NCBI RefSeq assembly: GCF_001426375.1
Contig: NZ_LMEO01000028.1
Location: 1 to 45,910 of the forward strand
Source of the DNA: Paenibacillus sp. Root444D2
GTDB taxonomy: Bacteria; Bacillota; Bacilli; Paenibacillales; NBRC-103111
DNA length: 45,910 nt
Reading direction: 5' to 3'
This document shows, piece by piece, positions 16,654-24,949 of the stretch. A model generated the notes under the pieces. It was given only the letters and a program-made list of their open reading frames with translations, ran no database searches and was not told the DNA's origin. Numbering within the stretch: position 1 is the first letter of the stretch; every line of letters begins with the position of its first letter. Both the position numbers and the translations under genes were made by a program.

Positions 16654-17517
16654 TCATCTCTTACGATAAATTCGTTCCTGCGGTACGAAGTCATCATATT
16701 GCACCCCTTCGGGCACGAAAAGGATGGATTCTTTTTTTCCTAAGCCTAGATATCCACCTGGAATTAAACTGCCATGAAATAGGCTGTGCACTTGCTGCTG
16801 CAGCTTCGTATCGAAATAGATCATGACATTGCGGCACAGGATGACGTGGAATTCATTAAAGGAGCCGTCCGTTACGAGATTGTGCTGCGCAAACATCAGA
16901 TTTTCTTTCATCAAAGGCTGAAAATAAGCATATTGATGGTCTGTTGTATAGTACTCGGAGAAGGCTTTGGTCCCGCCAGATTCCAAGTAGTTCTTCGTAT
17001 AGACTTGCATCTGCTTCAGGGGGAAAGCGCCTTTTTGCGCGCTCTCAATCGCTTTCTCATTCATATCCGTCGCGTAAATCTTAGTCCTCTCAGCCAAGCC
17101 TTCTTCCTGCATCAGGATCGCCATTGCGTACACTTCTTCTCCAGTGGCACAGCCTGCATGCCAAATCCGAATCTCAGGATACTTCCTAAGCTGGGGAACT
17201 ACCTGATTACGAATAGCGCTGAAAAAGCTGGGATCTCTGAACATTTCTGTCACTCGGATCGACATGTCGTTCAGTAATTGTTCCACGAAGCCGGGTTTGT
17301 GAAGGACTTTTTCTAGCAGCGCTGTAATGGATGGCAATTTCTCTGCTTTCATGCGATTGAGAATTCGCCTGCGTAAGGATGAGCGCACATAATGGCGGAA
17401 ATCGAACCCATACATTTGATATAAGCCTTCCAAGAGCAGATTAATCTCGATATTTTGAAGCTCATCGTAGGGCAGTTCCTCTAATTCGGAGTAATGATCT
17501 AAGGGCTGGCGAATCAA
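16654..17517 (-). CDS. rsbM: CheR-type methyltransferase, RsbM-like
   Basis: A SAM-dependent CheR-family protein of about 287 residues. It has the small helical N-domain (LLLEGLYQMYGFDFRHY, then RRRILNRM). The SAM-binding motif WHAGCATGEEVYAMAI and the family signature FHVILCRNVMIYFD follow. CheR enzymes methylate glutamates. In B. cereus the CheR-type RsbM methylates the hybrid kinase RsbK and restrains sigma-B. The gene overlaps the RsbK-like kinase gene directly upstream. The preferred start is TTG 17517, which overlaps the kinase stop as TTGA and has AGGTGA seven bases before it; ATG 17544 is the alternative. No chemotaxis genes are nearby, which supports the RsbM role. Confidence 0.82.
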   Translation of the reverse strand: MIRQPLDHYSELEELPYDELQNIEINLLLEGLYQMYGFDFRHYVRSSLRRRILNRMKAEKLPSITALLEKVLHKPGFVEQLLNDMSIRVTEMFRDPSFFSAIRNQVVPQLRKYPEIRIWHAGCATGEEVYAMAILMQEEGLAERTKIYATDMNEKAIESAQKGAFPLKQMQVYTKNYLESGGTKAFSEYYTTDHQYAYFQPLMKENLMFAQHNLVTDGSFNEFHVILCRNVMIYFDTKLQQQVHSLFHGSLIPGGYLGLGKKESILFVPEGVQYDDFVPQERIYRKR

Positions 17518-20297
17518 TGTTTCTTCACCTGCTTCGTCAACCATACCCGCATAAGCGAGAATAGTTGATCCATATTCAGCGGCTTGGTGATATAGTCGGA
17601 AGCGCCGGACTCCAGACATTTCTCTTTTTCACTCTTCATTGCTTTCGCCGTTAGTGCAATGATGGGTACATCGTGCAGCTGCAGCTGACCGCGAATCGCT
17701 TTCATCGCATCATAGCCCCCCATGACAGGCATCATAATGTCCATTAACACAAGGTCGTAGTCGGAATCTACGGATAAAAGCTCCAGGGCATGCTTACCAT
17801 GATCAGCAATCTCCACGGTAACTCCCTTCGTCTCAAGCGCCGTGACAAGCGCGAAAACATTACGCGCATCATCGTCTACGAGAAGCACTCTTTTACCGTG
17901 AAACAATTGCAAATCTGAGCTTATAGGCTCAGCCATTTGCTGCTCCGCTATTAAGGCACTAGGTTCCGTCGAAACGGCTACAGTAGTATCTAATTTCAAT
18001 TTCTCGCTAGCTGCTGCAATTTCCTCCCGCGGATGATCGCTCGCTTTGGCCTCAGGTTCCGATTCACTAGCATTAGGTACATAGAGGGTGAACGTGCTGC
18101 CCTTATGGAGCTCGCTTTTTACGACAATGGAACCACCAAGCAAACGCGTAAACTCGCGGCATATCGATAAACCCAGTCCTGTTCCGCCGTATTGACGATT
18201 TGTTGTACCGTCCACCTGCTGGAATGCTTCGAAAATAACCTGCTGCTTATCGATCGGGATACCTATTCCGGTATCCGTAATCGAAATAGCCAGTACGGTT
18301 TCTTTCGGATCTCTATGAAGGAGCTCTTTGACTCGAGAAGGGTCAGCAAGCGCAATTTTCATGGTTACAGAGCCTTGCTCGGTAAATTTAAAAGCGTTAG
18401 ACAACAGATTTTTCACGATTTGCTGCATGCGTTGGCCATCTGTCAAAATCACATTAGGCACATTCGGCTCCAAAATGACCTCGAAATCCAGCCCCTTCTT
18501 ATCCGCTACGGGATCAAACATCAGCTTCATTAATTGCGGAATTTCGGTCACATTGACCTCGTCCGTCATAATTTCTATTTTACCCGCTTCTACTTTGGAT
18601 AAATCAAGAATATCGTCAATCAGTGCGAGCAGATCATTGCCTGCGGCATACACGACACGTGAATAATCCACAACCTCCGACATTTGCATGTCACCGTTAT
18701 TTTCCGCAAGCATTTGCGACAAAATCATAATGCTATTGAGCGGTGTTCGCAGCTCATGGGACATGTTCGCCAGAAAATCGGATTTGTACCGCGAACTCGT
18801 CTGAAGCTTCAGCGAGAACTCTTCCAGCTCATCTTTGGCTTTCTTCAATTCTAATGCTTTCTGCTCCGCGAAATGGTTTTGTTCCTCTAGAAACTCATTC
18901 GTCATCCGCAGCTGTTCTTGCTGCATCTGGAGTTCTTCAGACTGTGTCTGCAGCTCTTCCGATTGTGACTGCAGCTCTTCCGTCAACATCTGTGACTCTG
19001 AAAGCAGACGCTCTACTTCCATTCGGCTTCGAACACTCGTAATCGCCGTTCCGAATTTCTCTTGCAGCGAATCGACTAACGTAAGATGCTTCGATTGGAA
19101 AGGCAGAAGGGAAGCTAACTCAATAACAGCCTCTGCTTTGCCATTCACCATGATAGGAGCAACCAGTAAGCTTCGTGGCGAGGAGACGCCTAAACCTGAC
19201 GTTAATTTAACATGGTTCTCCGGAAGATTATCCATCAGGAAAATCCGCTTATCTACGGCACATTGCCCGACTAAGCCTTCCCCTAAACGAAAGCTAGCAG
19301 ATGAGGGATCTACCCCGGATGCCGCATATCCTGCTATTTTCACATATCGAATCTCGCCCCCAACGTTATTACGGAGGTATACAACACCATAGACGGCATC
19401 CAGCATAGGAGCTAACTTACTTACAAAGATTTCACTCAATTCCGTGATATCACCAATCCCCTGATACAAGGTTGAAACTTCGGTTATATTGGTTTGTATC
19501 CAGTTTTGCTTGTCTAAGCTTGCCAGCAAATCATTCGTTGCTTCTGCCAGCACTCTTATCTCGTCATTGGTTCTCACTTCAATTCTTGCATCAAGATTTC
19601 CTTCAGCAGCTGTAATATCTCGAATTGTCTTAATGACTCGATTAATCGTGCTAGTAATCGAATTGGACAAAAATAAAGCCACCAGAACTGCAAAAATTGA
19701 TGTAATGCCCAAAACGCTAAAAAGAACAACTCTCAGATTATAGTTGCTTTTTGCTAACTGATCGACTCTTGCAGCCGTTAACTGCTGTTCAACCCTAAGA
19801 AAGGAATCAAACTGCGTGCGCAGCTGATCCATCAATTTTTTCCCTGAATTTTGTTTGAAAAAGTCATTAATGGCTGCTGTATTGTTTTCTTTTTTCAACT
19901 TAACAACGTTATCGCCACCATTCTTGATCCAGTTCTGAATCGTTGGCTTGATCTGTTCCAAACTTTTCTGTTGTGCAGGATTATCACTTATCAAAAGATG
20001 AAGCTTATTATAATTATCGAGCCATGCTCGGCTGCCGGCCTCATAGGGATCCAGGTACTGCTCATCCCCTGTAATGACGTAGCCACGCATCCCCGTTTCC
20101 ATATCGATCATATTTTTTTGTATGACGTTGAGGAGATCACGCACTTCAATATCATGCGTGGATATATAGTCTACTTCCTTCTGAAGAGAGGTTATTCGAT
20201 CACTCACAACTAAGAGGGCAGCCCCTAAACATAGAATAATACAGACATATCCCAACGTAATTTTAGCCTTTATGCTGACAGGAATAGATTTAAACAT
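17514..20297 (-). CDS. rsbK: CHASE3-GAF hybrid histidine kinase, RsbK-like
   Basis: A 927-residue membrane hybrid kinase. The order is TM1 (about 13-32), an extracellular CHASE3 domain (about 35-180, with DMETGMRGYVITGDEQYL), TM2 (about 190-212), HAMP and GAF (about 275-425). A coiled coil with QSEELQ repeats (432-475) precedes HisKA, with His514 in MSHELRTPLN. The ATPase domain (N-box NLLSNAFKF, G-box DTGIGIP) and a C-terminal receiver (Asp853, Lys905) follow. B. cereus RsbK is a kinase of this type that controls sigma-B through the phosphatase RsbY. The overlapping CheR gene, nearby sigB and an RsbY-like gene support this. The Glu/Gln-rich coiled coil is a plausible methylation site. The ATG follows an excellent AGGAGG. 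Confidence 0.85.
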   Translation of the reverse strand: MFKSIPVSIKAKITLGYVCIILCLGAALLVVSDRITSLQKEVDYISTHDIEVRDLLNVIQKNMIDMETGMRGYVITGDEQYLDPYEAGSRAWLDNYNKLHLLISDNPAQQKSLEQIKPTIQNWIKNGGDNVVKLKKENNTAAINDFFKQNSGKKLMDQLRTQFDSFLRVEQQLTAARVDQLAKSNYNLRVVLFSVLGITSIFAVLVALFLSNSITSTINRVIKTIRDITAAEGNLDARIEVRTNDEIRVLAEATNDLLASLDKQNWIQTNITEVSTLYQGIGDITELSEIFVSKLAPMLDAVYGVVYLRNNVGGEIRYVKIAGYAASGVDPSSASFRLGEGLVGQCAVDKRIFLMDNLPENHVKLTSGLGVSSPRSLLVAPIMVNGKAEAVIELASLLPFQSKHLTLVDSLQEKFGTAITSVRSRMEVERLLSESQMLTEELQSQSEELQTQSEELQMQQEQLRMTNEFLEEQNHFAEQKALELKKAKDELEEFSLKLQTSSRYKSDFLANMSHELRTPLNSIMILSQMLAENNGDMQMSEVVDYSRVVYAAGNDLLALIDDILDLSKVEAGKIEIMTDEVNVTEIPQLMKLMFDPVADKKGLDFEVILEPNVPNVILTDGQRMQQIVKNLLSNAFKFTEQGSVTMKIALADPSRVKELLHRDPKETVLAISITDTGIGIPIDKQQVIFEAFQQVDGTTNRQYGGTGLGLSICREFTRLLGGSIVVKSELHKGSTFTLYVPNASESEPEAKASDHPREEIAAASEKLKLDTTVAVSTEPSALIAEQQMAEPISSDLQLFHGKRVLLVDDDARNVFALVTALETKGVTVEIADHGKHALELLSVDSDYDLVLMDIMMPVMGGYDAMKAIRGQLQLHDVPIIALTAKAMKSEKEKCLESGASDYITKPLNMDQLFSLMRVWLTKQVKKH

Positions 20298-20397
20298 GTT
20301 TGCCTCCTAGTACAGTTCGTAGAGAATGTTATGTTAACATCCTACTATTCTCACTATACCACATTAAGAGAGCTAGAGAGATAGTTTGAGCTTGCTT

Positions 20398-21207
20398 CTA
20401 TAATTGATCAAGCAACTGATCGAGCTCCGGATCGGATTCTGGATAGGCTAAATTCATGCTTTCCAATGCTTCTACAGCAATTTGCAGAACGGCCCAATCC
20501 CGGTACCAGCGATGATTAGCAGGCACGACATACCACGGTGCGGAAGCCGAGCTGCACTGCTTAAACACATCCTCATAAGCCTTCTGGTATTCGTCCCAGG
20601 ATTCTCGCTCCACGAGATCATTCTTATCGAATTTCCAACGTTTCGTTGGATCCGTTAGCCGATTTCGCAGCTTTGCAAGTTGGAAATCCTTCGAAATATG
20701 CAGGAAAATCTTAACGATTTTCACACCGCTGCTCTCCAGCAATTTCTCAAATCGGTTAATGTGCTTGAATCGTTTCTTCGCTTCTGAATCACTAATCGAG
20801 TTGTGCACTCGGGTTATCAGCACATCTTCATAATAAGACCGAATGAAGGCCCCGATCATTCCTTTCGCAGGCACAACCTGATGAGCGCGCCACAAGAAAT
20901 CATGAGCGGCTTCCTCTTCGGTAGGCGTTCTGAAGCTGCTTACTTGAAAGCCCTGTGGATGCAGTCTTCCGAGCGCACGCTTAACGACGCCGTCTTTGCC
21001 GCTGCAATCCATGCCCTGAATCACAAAAAGAACAGACTGCTTCTTCTCGGCGTACAGGATATTTTGCAAGGCTTCTAATCGTTCACTCAGACGCTCTATA
21101 TTCGGTTCGGCCTCTTCACGATCGTGGAGAGCTCCGGTTTCATTAGGATCAATGCTTTCTAAGCGTATTTTCTTCCCATATTCCAATTGAAAATGGTTGC
21201 CCGGCAT
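20398..21207 (-). CDS. PPK2-family polyphosphate:nucleotide phosphotransferase
   Basis: A 269-residue PPK2-family kinase. The Walker A motif is GMDCSGKDG (65-73), the Walker B-like motif is YYEDVLITRVH, and the lid region is RLTDPTKRWKF near residue 195. These cytoplasmic enzymes move phosphate between inorganic polyphosphate and nucleotides, usually making NDP or NTP from polyphosphate. The length suits a single-domain PPK2, probably of the class active on AMP/ADP, but nucleotide preference cannot be read here. The ATG has AAGGAGG upstream. It is 12 bases after sigB, so it is the last gene of the sigma-B operon, which would tie polyphosphate use to the stress response. Confidence 0.9.
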   Translation of the reverse strand: MPGNHFQLEYGKKIRLESIDPNETGALHDREEAEPNIERLSERLEALQNILYAEKKQSVLFVIQGMDCSGKDGVVKRALGRLHPQGFQVSSFRTPTEEEAAHDFLWRAHQVVPAKGMIGAFIRSYYEDVLITRVHNSISDSEAKKRFKHINRFEKLLESSGVKIVKIFLHISKDFQLAKLRNRLTDPTKRWKFDKNDLVERESWDEYQKAYEDVFKQCSSASAPWYVVPANHRWYRDWAVLQIAVEALESMNLAYPESDPELDQLLDQL

Positions 21208-21219
21208 CGGGTAGCCTCC

Positions 21220-21987
21220 TTACGTGCTCTGGTTTAAGACAGTCTTCAGCTTATCAATCGCCCGCTTCTGAATCCGGGATACACTCATCTGAGAAATTCC
21301 TAAAAGGTCAGCAATGTGACGTTGCGATTGTCCTTCATGATAGATGAGACCAATAACCGTACGTTCTTCTTCTTTCAAACAAGTCATCGCCTCTTCAAGA
21401 TCCATACGTCTCTCTAGGATTTGATAGTCATCCGTTGGGCCAGCGATCATATCGCCAATCGTCGCACTATCCCCATCACTCGTGAGCGGAGTATCCAGTG
21501 AAGTGTAATTATAATAATCGCGGCCTGCCAGAATCTCAATCGTTTCTTCCGGACCGAGCTCTAAATAAGCCGCAATCTCCTCGATACTCGGCGAACGTTC
21601 CAACTTCACGGTCAGCTCATCCAGAGCACGCTGGACAAGCGAACCTTTCTCCTTAATTCGTCTTGGAACCTGTATGTACCATGACTTGTCACGCAAATAA
21701 TTTTTCAGGTGACCAATTAAGCTTTTCATTGCATAGGCTTCAAACGGAATCTCCATGGTGCTGTCATACTGTACAAAAAGCCGCAGCATCGACATCTGTC
21801 CAACTTGAAATAAATCCTCATATAAATCAGGACGGCTCCGCGACATCTTACCTACTGCCATACGAACAATGGGTTCATAATGCAGCAGCAGCGCCGTAGC
21901 CGTCTCTTGACAAGCGGTTTCCTTATAGATCTTCATTTTCGAGTACATTTCATATAACGGTTTCGAGGATGATGCATTCGCATTCAT
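21220..21987 (-). CDS. sigB: RNA polymerase sigma factor SigB
   Basis: A 255-residue sigma-70 family factor of the SigB/SigF group. Region 2 shows DLFQVGQMSMLRLFVQYD and IPFEAYAMKSLIGHLKNYLRD. Region 3 follows SPSIEEIAAYLELGPEE. Region 4 has the helix-turn-helix GQSQRHIADLLGISQMSVSRIQKRAI. The length fits B. subtilis SigB (262). The ATG overlaps the rsbW stop by four bases (ATGA), so translation is coupled. It could be confused with sporulation sigma-F. The ytxG, dps and ppk2 neighbours, the RsbK/RsbM-like genes and the sigma-B-type promoter argue for SigB. Confidence 0.92.
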   Translation of the reverse strand: MNANASSSKPLYEMYSKMKIYKETACQETATALLLHYEPIVRMAVGKMSRSRPDLYEDLFQVGQMSMLRLFVQYDSTMEIPFEAYAMKSLIGHLKNYLRDKSWYIQVPRRIKEKGSLVQRALDELTVKLERSPSIEEIAAYLELGPEETIEILAGRDYYNYTSLDTPLTSDGDSATIGDMIAGPTDDYQILERRMDLEEAMTCLKEEERTVIGLIYHEGQSQRHIADLLGISQMSVSRIQKRAIDKLKTVLNQST

Positions 21988-22442
21988 ACCATTTCCTCTT
22001 TTCTATTCAGCTGGCTTGCCAGTTGCTTCGTCAGAATAACCTCGGTTCCTTTGCCGCTATGCGTCAGTACTTGTACATCATCCATTAAAGCTTGCATCAG
22101 GAACAAACCTAGTCCCCCCACCGTCGCTTCACTGATGGATTTATGGTGCAGCGAGGCTGCGTCGGCATCTGTTTGAACATAATTAAAGCTATTGCCTTCA
22201 TCCTTCACAGAAATCCTCAAAAATCCGCTGCTGTGTTCAAATTGAACCTCCACGGTTCCTGACTGGTCATGAGAGTAAGCATGCAGGATCGCATTATTGC
22301 AAGCTTCTGCCACAGCGACCTTCATATCTTCAATATCTTCGAAGGAAAAGCCCGCTTTGGTGGCAACGCCATATAAAGTGAGTCGAACAATATCTAGATA
22401 TTCCGCCTTTGCCGGTATCGTAAGGCCAATGTATGGGCTCAT
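21984..22442 (-). CDS. rsbW: Anti-sigma-B factor and serine kinase RsbW
   Basis: A 152-residue GHKL-type anti-sigma factor. It shows the N-box EACNNAILHAY, the DEGNSF box (the same DEGxSF form as B. subtilis RsbW) and the GGLGLFLMQALMD motif of the ATP lid. RsbW binds sigma-B to hold it inactive and phosphorylates RsbV on serine. It overlaps rsbV upstream and sigB downstream by four bases each. A second RsbW-like protein at 24515-24949 is closely related, with the shared stretch EYLDIVRLTLYGVATK. Confidence 0.93.
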   Translation of the reverse strand: MSPYIGLTIPAKAEYLDIVRLTLYGVATKAGFSFEDIEDMKVAVAEACNNAILHAYSHDQSGTVEVQFEHSSGFLRISVKDEGNSFNYVQTDADAASLHHKSISEATVGGLGLFLMQALMDDVQVLTHSGKGTEVILTKQLASQLNRKEEMV

Positions 22443-22810
22443 ATGATTTCTTCTTTCCTTTCTGTTACACCTTTGTTTTGACTTTGGTCTTCACGACCTA
22501 CCAAATAGCGGGCTATGCCAGTTAGTTCGAATAGTCGCTGGATTTTGGCAGGGATGTGATGTATACGGAAGGCTGCCTTCATCGCAGCTCTCACTTTTAG
22601 CACGGAGACAATCATACCAATTCCGGTACTGTCAATATAACGCAGCTCTTTTAAATCCAACGTTAGAATCTCATTTCCTTTATGAACGACCGAGTCAAGC
22701 GCGGTGGCTAGCTCCGATGCAGCAGATAAATCAAGTTCCCCACTTAAGTATATGATATTTTCTTTCCCATTCGATTGTTTGTAGACAGTAAATTTACGTA
22801 TAGCGTTCAC
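22439..22810 (-). CDS. rsbV: Anti-anti-sigma factor RsbV (STAS domain)
   Basis: A 123-residue STAS-domain protein. The regulated serine is Ser61 in LRYIDSTGIG. Unphosphorylated RsbV binds RsbW and frees sigma-B, while RsbW phosphorylation inactivates it. The C-terminus has a basic, polar extension of about 15 residues absent from the second copy. The start is GTG, seven bases after AAGGGG. It lies 14 bases after ytxG and overlaps rsbW by ATGA. Confidence 0.93.
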   Translation of the reverse strand: MNAIRKFTVYKQSNGKENIIYLSGELDLSAASELATALDSVVHKGNEILTLDLKELRYIDSTGIGMIVSVLKVRAAMKAAFRIHHIPAKIQRLFELTGIARYLVGREDQSQNKGVTERKEEII

Positions 22811-22824
22811 AAGATGACCCCTTT

Positions 22825-23280
22825 CTATTTCGTAACACCGGCTTGCGGTGATTTCTTAGATTTCATTTTTTGCAACAACTCATATGAGATGGCAGCTCCT
22901 TGCAAGATCGTCTTCCATTTCGCACTGAGCGGCTGAGTTTGTTGGGTTAGATTCGTTTGTTTAACGGCTGAGATTAAACTCGTGGCTGATTGTTTCACAG
23001 ACGATGTTAACTCGTGAATCACTTGTCCTACATCATTAACCGAGCTGAACAGATGATTAAGCTTGGACAGCTTCACACGCACATCTATGGCCATCTCATT
23101 GGTATTGAGAATAACGTCCTGTACTTCCGAACTGATCTGTGTGACTTCATTCTTCATTTGACCCATCGTTAATGTGATCTCATCTAATGAAGTTTTCAGT
23201 GATTTCAAAGTTTGAATCAAATAGAAGACAAGGAACACAAACGCAACGGCTGCTATGATCGCACTAATTTGTACTAACAT
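22825..23280 (-). CDS. ytxG: YtxG-like DUF948 membrane protein
   Basis: A 151-residue DUF948 protein. It has one N-terminal transmembrane helix (ISAIIAAVAFVFLVFYLIQ) and a long helical region of the methyl-accepting-like YtxG type (MGQMKNEVTQISSEVQ). The function is unknown; in B. subtilis ytxG belongs to a sigma-B-dependent stress operon. The frame opens at GTG 23289, but ATG 23280 is better placed behind AGGGGTG. It is the first gene of ytxG-rsbV-rsbW-sigB-ppk2, with a sigma-B-like promoter upstream. Confidence 0.83.
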   Translation of the reverse strand: MLVQISAIIAAVAFVFLVFYLIQTLKSLKTSLDEITLTMGQMKNEVTQISSEVQDVILNTNEMAIDVRVKLSKLNHLFSSVNDVGQVIHELTSSVKQSATSLISAVKQTNLTQQTQPLSAKWKTILQGAAISYELLQKMKSKKSPQAGVTK

Positions 23281-23314
23281 TTCAATCACCCCTATCTGCT
23301 TAATTACTTATTGC

Positions 23315-23340
23315 TTACCCCTGTTCTTGGCATCTGAAAC
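23315..23340 (-). promoter_or_regulatory. Sigma-B promoter of ytxG-rsbV-rsbW-sigB-ppk2
   Basis: On the minus strand GTTTCA-N14-GGGTAA, matching the GTTTAA-N12-15-GGGTAT class used by sigma-B. It implies that the operon activates itself. It lies back to back with the dps promoter. Confidence 0.85.
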
Positions 23341-23376
23341 AATTTAGGCAGAAATTTCCGATTTTCTTTCCTTTCT

Positions 23377-23402
23377 GTTTCAGGCGGAATCTGGCAGGGT
23401 AC
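23377..23402 (+). promoter_or_regulatory. Sigma-B promoter of dps
   Basis: GTTTCA-N14-GGGTAC, 45 bases before the dps start codon. It has the same hexamers and spacer as the divergent ytxG promoter 36 bases away. Confidence 0.85.
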
Positions 23403-23447
23403 TTATACGTATGCACAACCATACTAATTAAGTGGAGGGATTTCACA

Positions 23448-23906
23448 ATGGTTAAAACTGCAACGAAAGCAAGTCCGATTACAGAGATTCTTGACAAGCA
23501 GGTCGCTAACTTTTCGATTCTTTATATGAAGCTGCATAACTATCATTGGTATGTGAAAGGCGAAAATTTCTTTACCCTACATATCAAATTCGAAGAATTG
23601 TATACAGAGGCCGCCTTGCATCTAGACGTTATCGCGGAGAGAATGCTATCTCTTCGCACCATTCCGACAGCGACTTTGCAGGAGCATTTGGCAACAGCGT
23701 CCATTAAGGAAGCTAAAAATGAGGAGACGGCTGAGCAAATGGTGAAGCAGCTGGTGAGTGATTTCACCCGCATCTGCTCGGAGCTGACAGAGGGAATCGA
23801 ACTTGCTGAAGAGCAAAAGGATCAACCAACAGCTGACCTGCTCATCGGGATTCGCTCATCGCTAGAGAAGCACAGCTGGATGCTGGATGCGTACCTTGGC
23901 AAATAG
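23448..23906 (+). CDS. dps: Dps-family DNA-protecting ferritin-like protein
   Basis: A 152-residue Dps protein. The ferroxidase ligands His33, His45, Asp60 and Glu64 (in HNYHWYVKG, FFTLHIKFEELY and DVIAER) have the same spacing as in Listeria Dps. Dps forms a 12-subunit shell that oxidises and stores iron and protects DNA from peroxide. The ATG follows GTGGAGGGA. It is divergent from the sigB operon and shares the sigma-B-like control region. A ferritin-like gene is also found beside sigB in B. cereus. Confidence 0.94.
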   Translation: MVKTATKASPITEILDKQVANFSILYMKLHNYHWYVKGENFFTLHIKFEELYTEAALHLDVIAERMLSLRTIPTATLQEHLATASIKEAKNEETAEQMVKQLVSDFTRICSELTEGIELAEEQKDQPTADLLIGIRSSLEKHSWMLDAYLGK

Positions 23907-23917
23907 TTTGTAAAGAC

Positions 23918-23958
23918 AAAACGGCTTACGCCGTCCTTTGGCGAGCGAGTTATGCCGC
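23918..23958 (+). repeat. Partial copy C of the two-hairpin element
   Basis: The sequence from 23918 (AAACGGCTTACGCCGTCCTT, then a GGCGAG stretch) resembles the first half of the elements at 14158 and 44773 but lacks the second hairpin. It could form ACGGC/GCCGT just after dps. Confidence 0.5.
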
Positions 23959-23963
23959 CTAAA

Positions 23964-24208
23964 GGCAGGCTGACCCGTTACGTGTTGTACTTCGCGTACA
24001 ACATTAAGCAGGCTGACCCATACATGTTGTTCTTTGTACAACATTAAGCAAGCTGACCCGTTATTTGTTGTACTTCGTACAACAATAAGCAAGCTAATCC
24101 GCGTACATGTTGTTTTGTACAACATTAAGCAAGCTGACCCGTTACGTGTTGTACTTCGTACAACAATAAGCAGGCTAATCCGCGTTTTTCACACGATTGT
24201 TGCAAAAA
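23964..24208. repeat. Tandem 40-42 bp repeat array with GTTGTAC hairpins
   Basis: Units start near 23964, 24006, 24046, 24087, 24127 and 24168, the last degenerate. Each has AAGCARGCTGACCCG (or AAGCARGCTAATCCG) followed by an inverted repeat TGTTGTAC/GTACAACA with a 2-5 base centre. Isolated GTTGTA/TACAAC pairs continue to about 24326. No gene is supported in 23907-24483. Confidence 0.88.
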
Positions 24209-24483
24209 ATACAACAATTCCAGCCTAAAGTAGCTCTATAGCCTAAAAAAGGGCTAGATTGTTGTATAACATACAACATCTTGAGTCTTTTAAGAAGAAA
24301 TCAAGGAAATTGTTGTACGCTGTACAACTTGCCTTGTAATAATCCATTTTCCAAGAACCAGAAAACAAAAATCTAGGAAAACACAGTCTCTTACCGAAGA
24401 TGATGTATCCACAATCTCACTTAGCTTAGCAAAATCCCAACTAACCATCCTTAATAGGGGCAAGCTCTGCTTACCTCTAATCC

Positions 24484-24526
24484 ACAAAAAAACCACGGAC
24501 TGGCGGTTTCCCCGTCAATCCGTGGT
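24484..24526 (-). terminator. Terminator of the rsbV2-rsbW2 unit
   Basis: Arms ACCACGGA and TCCGTGGT, with a GC-rich middle, are followed on the minus strand by seven T. The stem overlaps the last codons of rsbW2. Confidence 0.9.
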
Positions 24527-24949
24527 TTTGTTTTGAACATATTTGATGAGCGTGACTTCGGTTCCCCCGTCTGTGTTCACGATAACCTCATCCATCAGCG
24601 CTTGCATGAGATAAATGCCAAGGCCTCCAGACTGTAATTCGCTGGGCGAAGCCCCGGACAAAGGCACCGTATGCTCGTCGCGTTCTTGATAATTAAAGCC
24701 TGTGCCATCATCTTTCACTTTCACAGTCAATCTGTCGTCTCCGGGCTCATAGCTAATTTCGATTTGCCCACTGCCACTCTGCGGTTCCCCGTGAAGTACA
24801 GCATTGTTGCAAGCCTCCGACACCGCTACCTTCATGTCCTCGATATCTTCATAAGAGAAACCTAACTTGGTAGCAACCCCATAGAGACTGAGTCTTACGA
24901 TATCCAAGTATTCCGCTGCTGCGGGTATTTGTAAACGAATGACATTCAT
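24515..24949 (-). CDS. Second RsbW-like anti-sigma factor/serine kinase
   Basis: A 144-residue paralog of RsbW. It shares AEYLDIVRLSLYGVATK, the N-box EACNNAVLHGE, the G-box DDGTGF and GGLGIYLMQALMDE. The G-box is closer to the generic GHKL form than the DEGxSF of RsbW. The ATG overlaps its partner rsbV-like gene by four bases. No sigma factor gene follows; the unit ends at a terminator. It may act as a second input to sigma-B, control another target, or be a redundant duplicate. Confidence 0.88.
   Translation of the reverse strand: MNVIRLQIPAAAEYLDIVRLSLYGVATKLGFSYEDIEDMKVAVSEACNNAVLHGEPQSGSGQIEISYEPGDDRLTVKVKDDGTGFNYQERDEHTVPLSGASPSELQSGGLGIYLMQALMDEVIVNTDGGTEVTLIKYVQNKTTD

Noticed and set aside
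16654..17517. Chemotaxis CheR
   Set aside because: The fold is CheR, but there are no che or receptor genes nearby and it overlaps the hybrid kinase, so the RsbM role is more likely.
21220..22810. Sporulation operon spoIIAA-spoIIAB-sigF
   Set aside because: Gene order is alike, but the upstream ytxG, downstream ppk2, divergent dps, the RsbK/M/Y-like genes and the sigma-B-type promoter favour rsbV-rsbW-sigB.
24034..24228. 64-codon plus-strand frame
   Set aside because: It translates the 40-bp tandem repeats into a repeated peptide (NIKQADP), starts inside a unit and has no supporting ribosome site.
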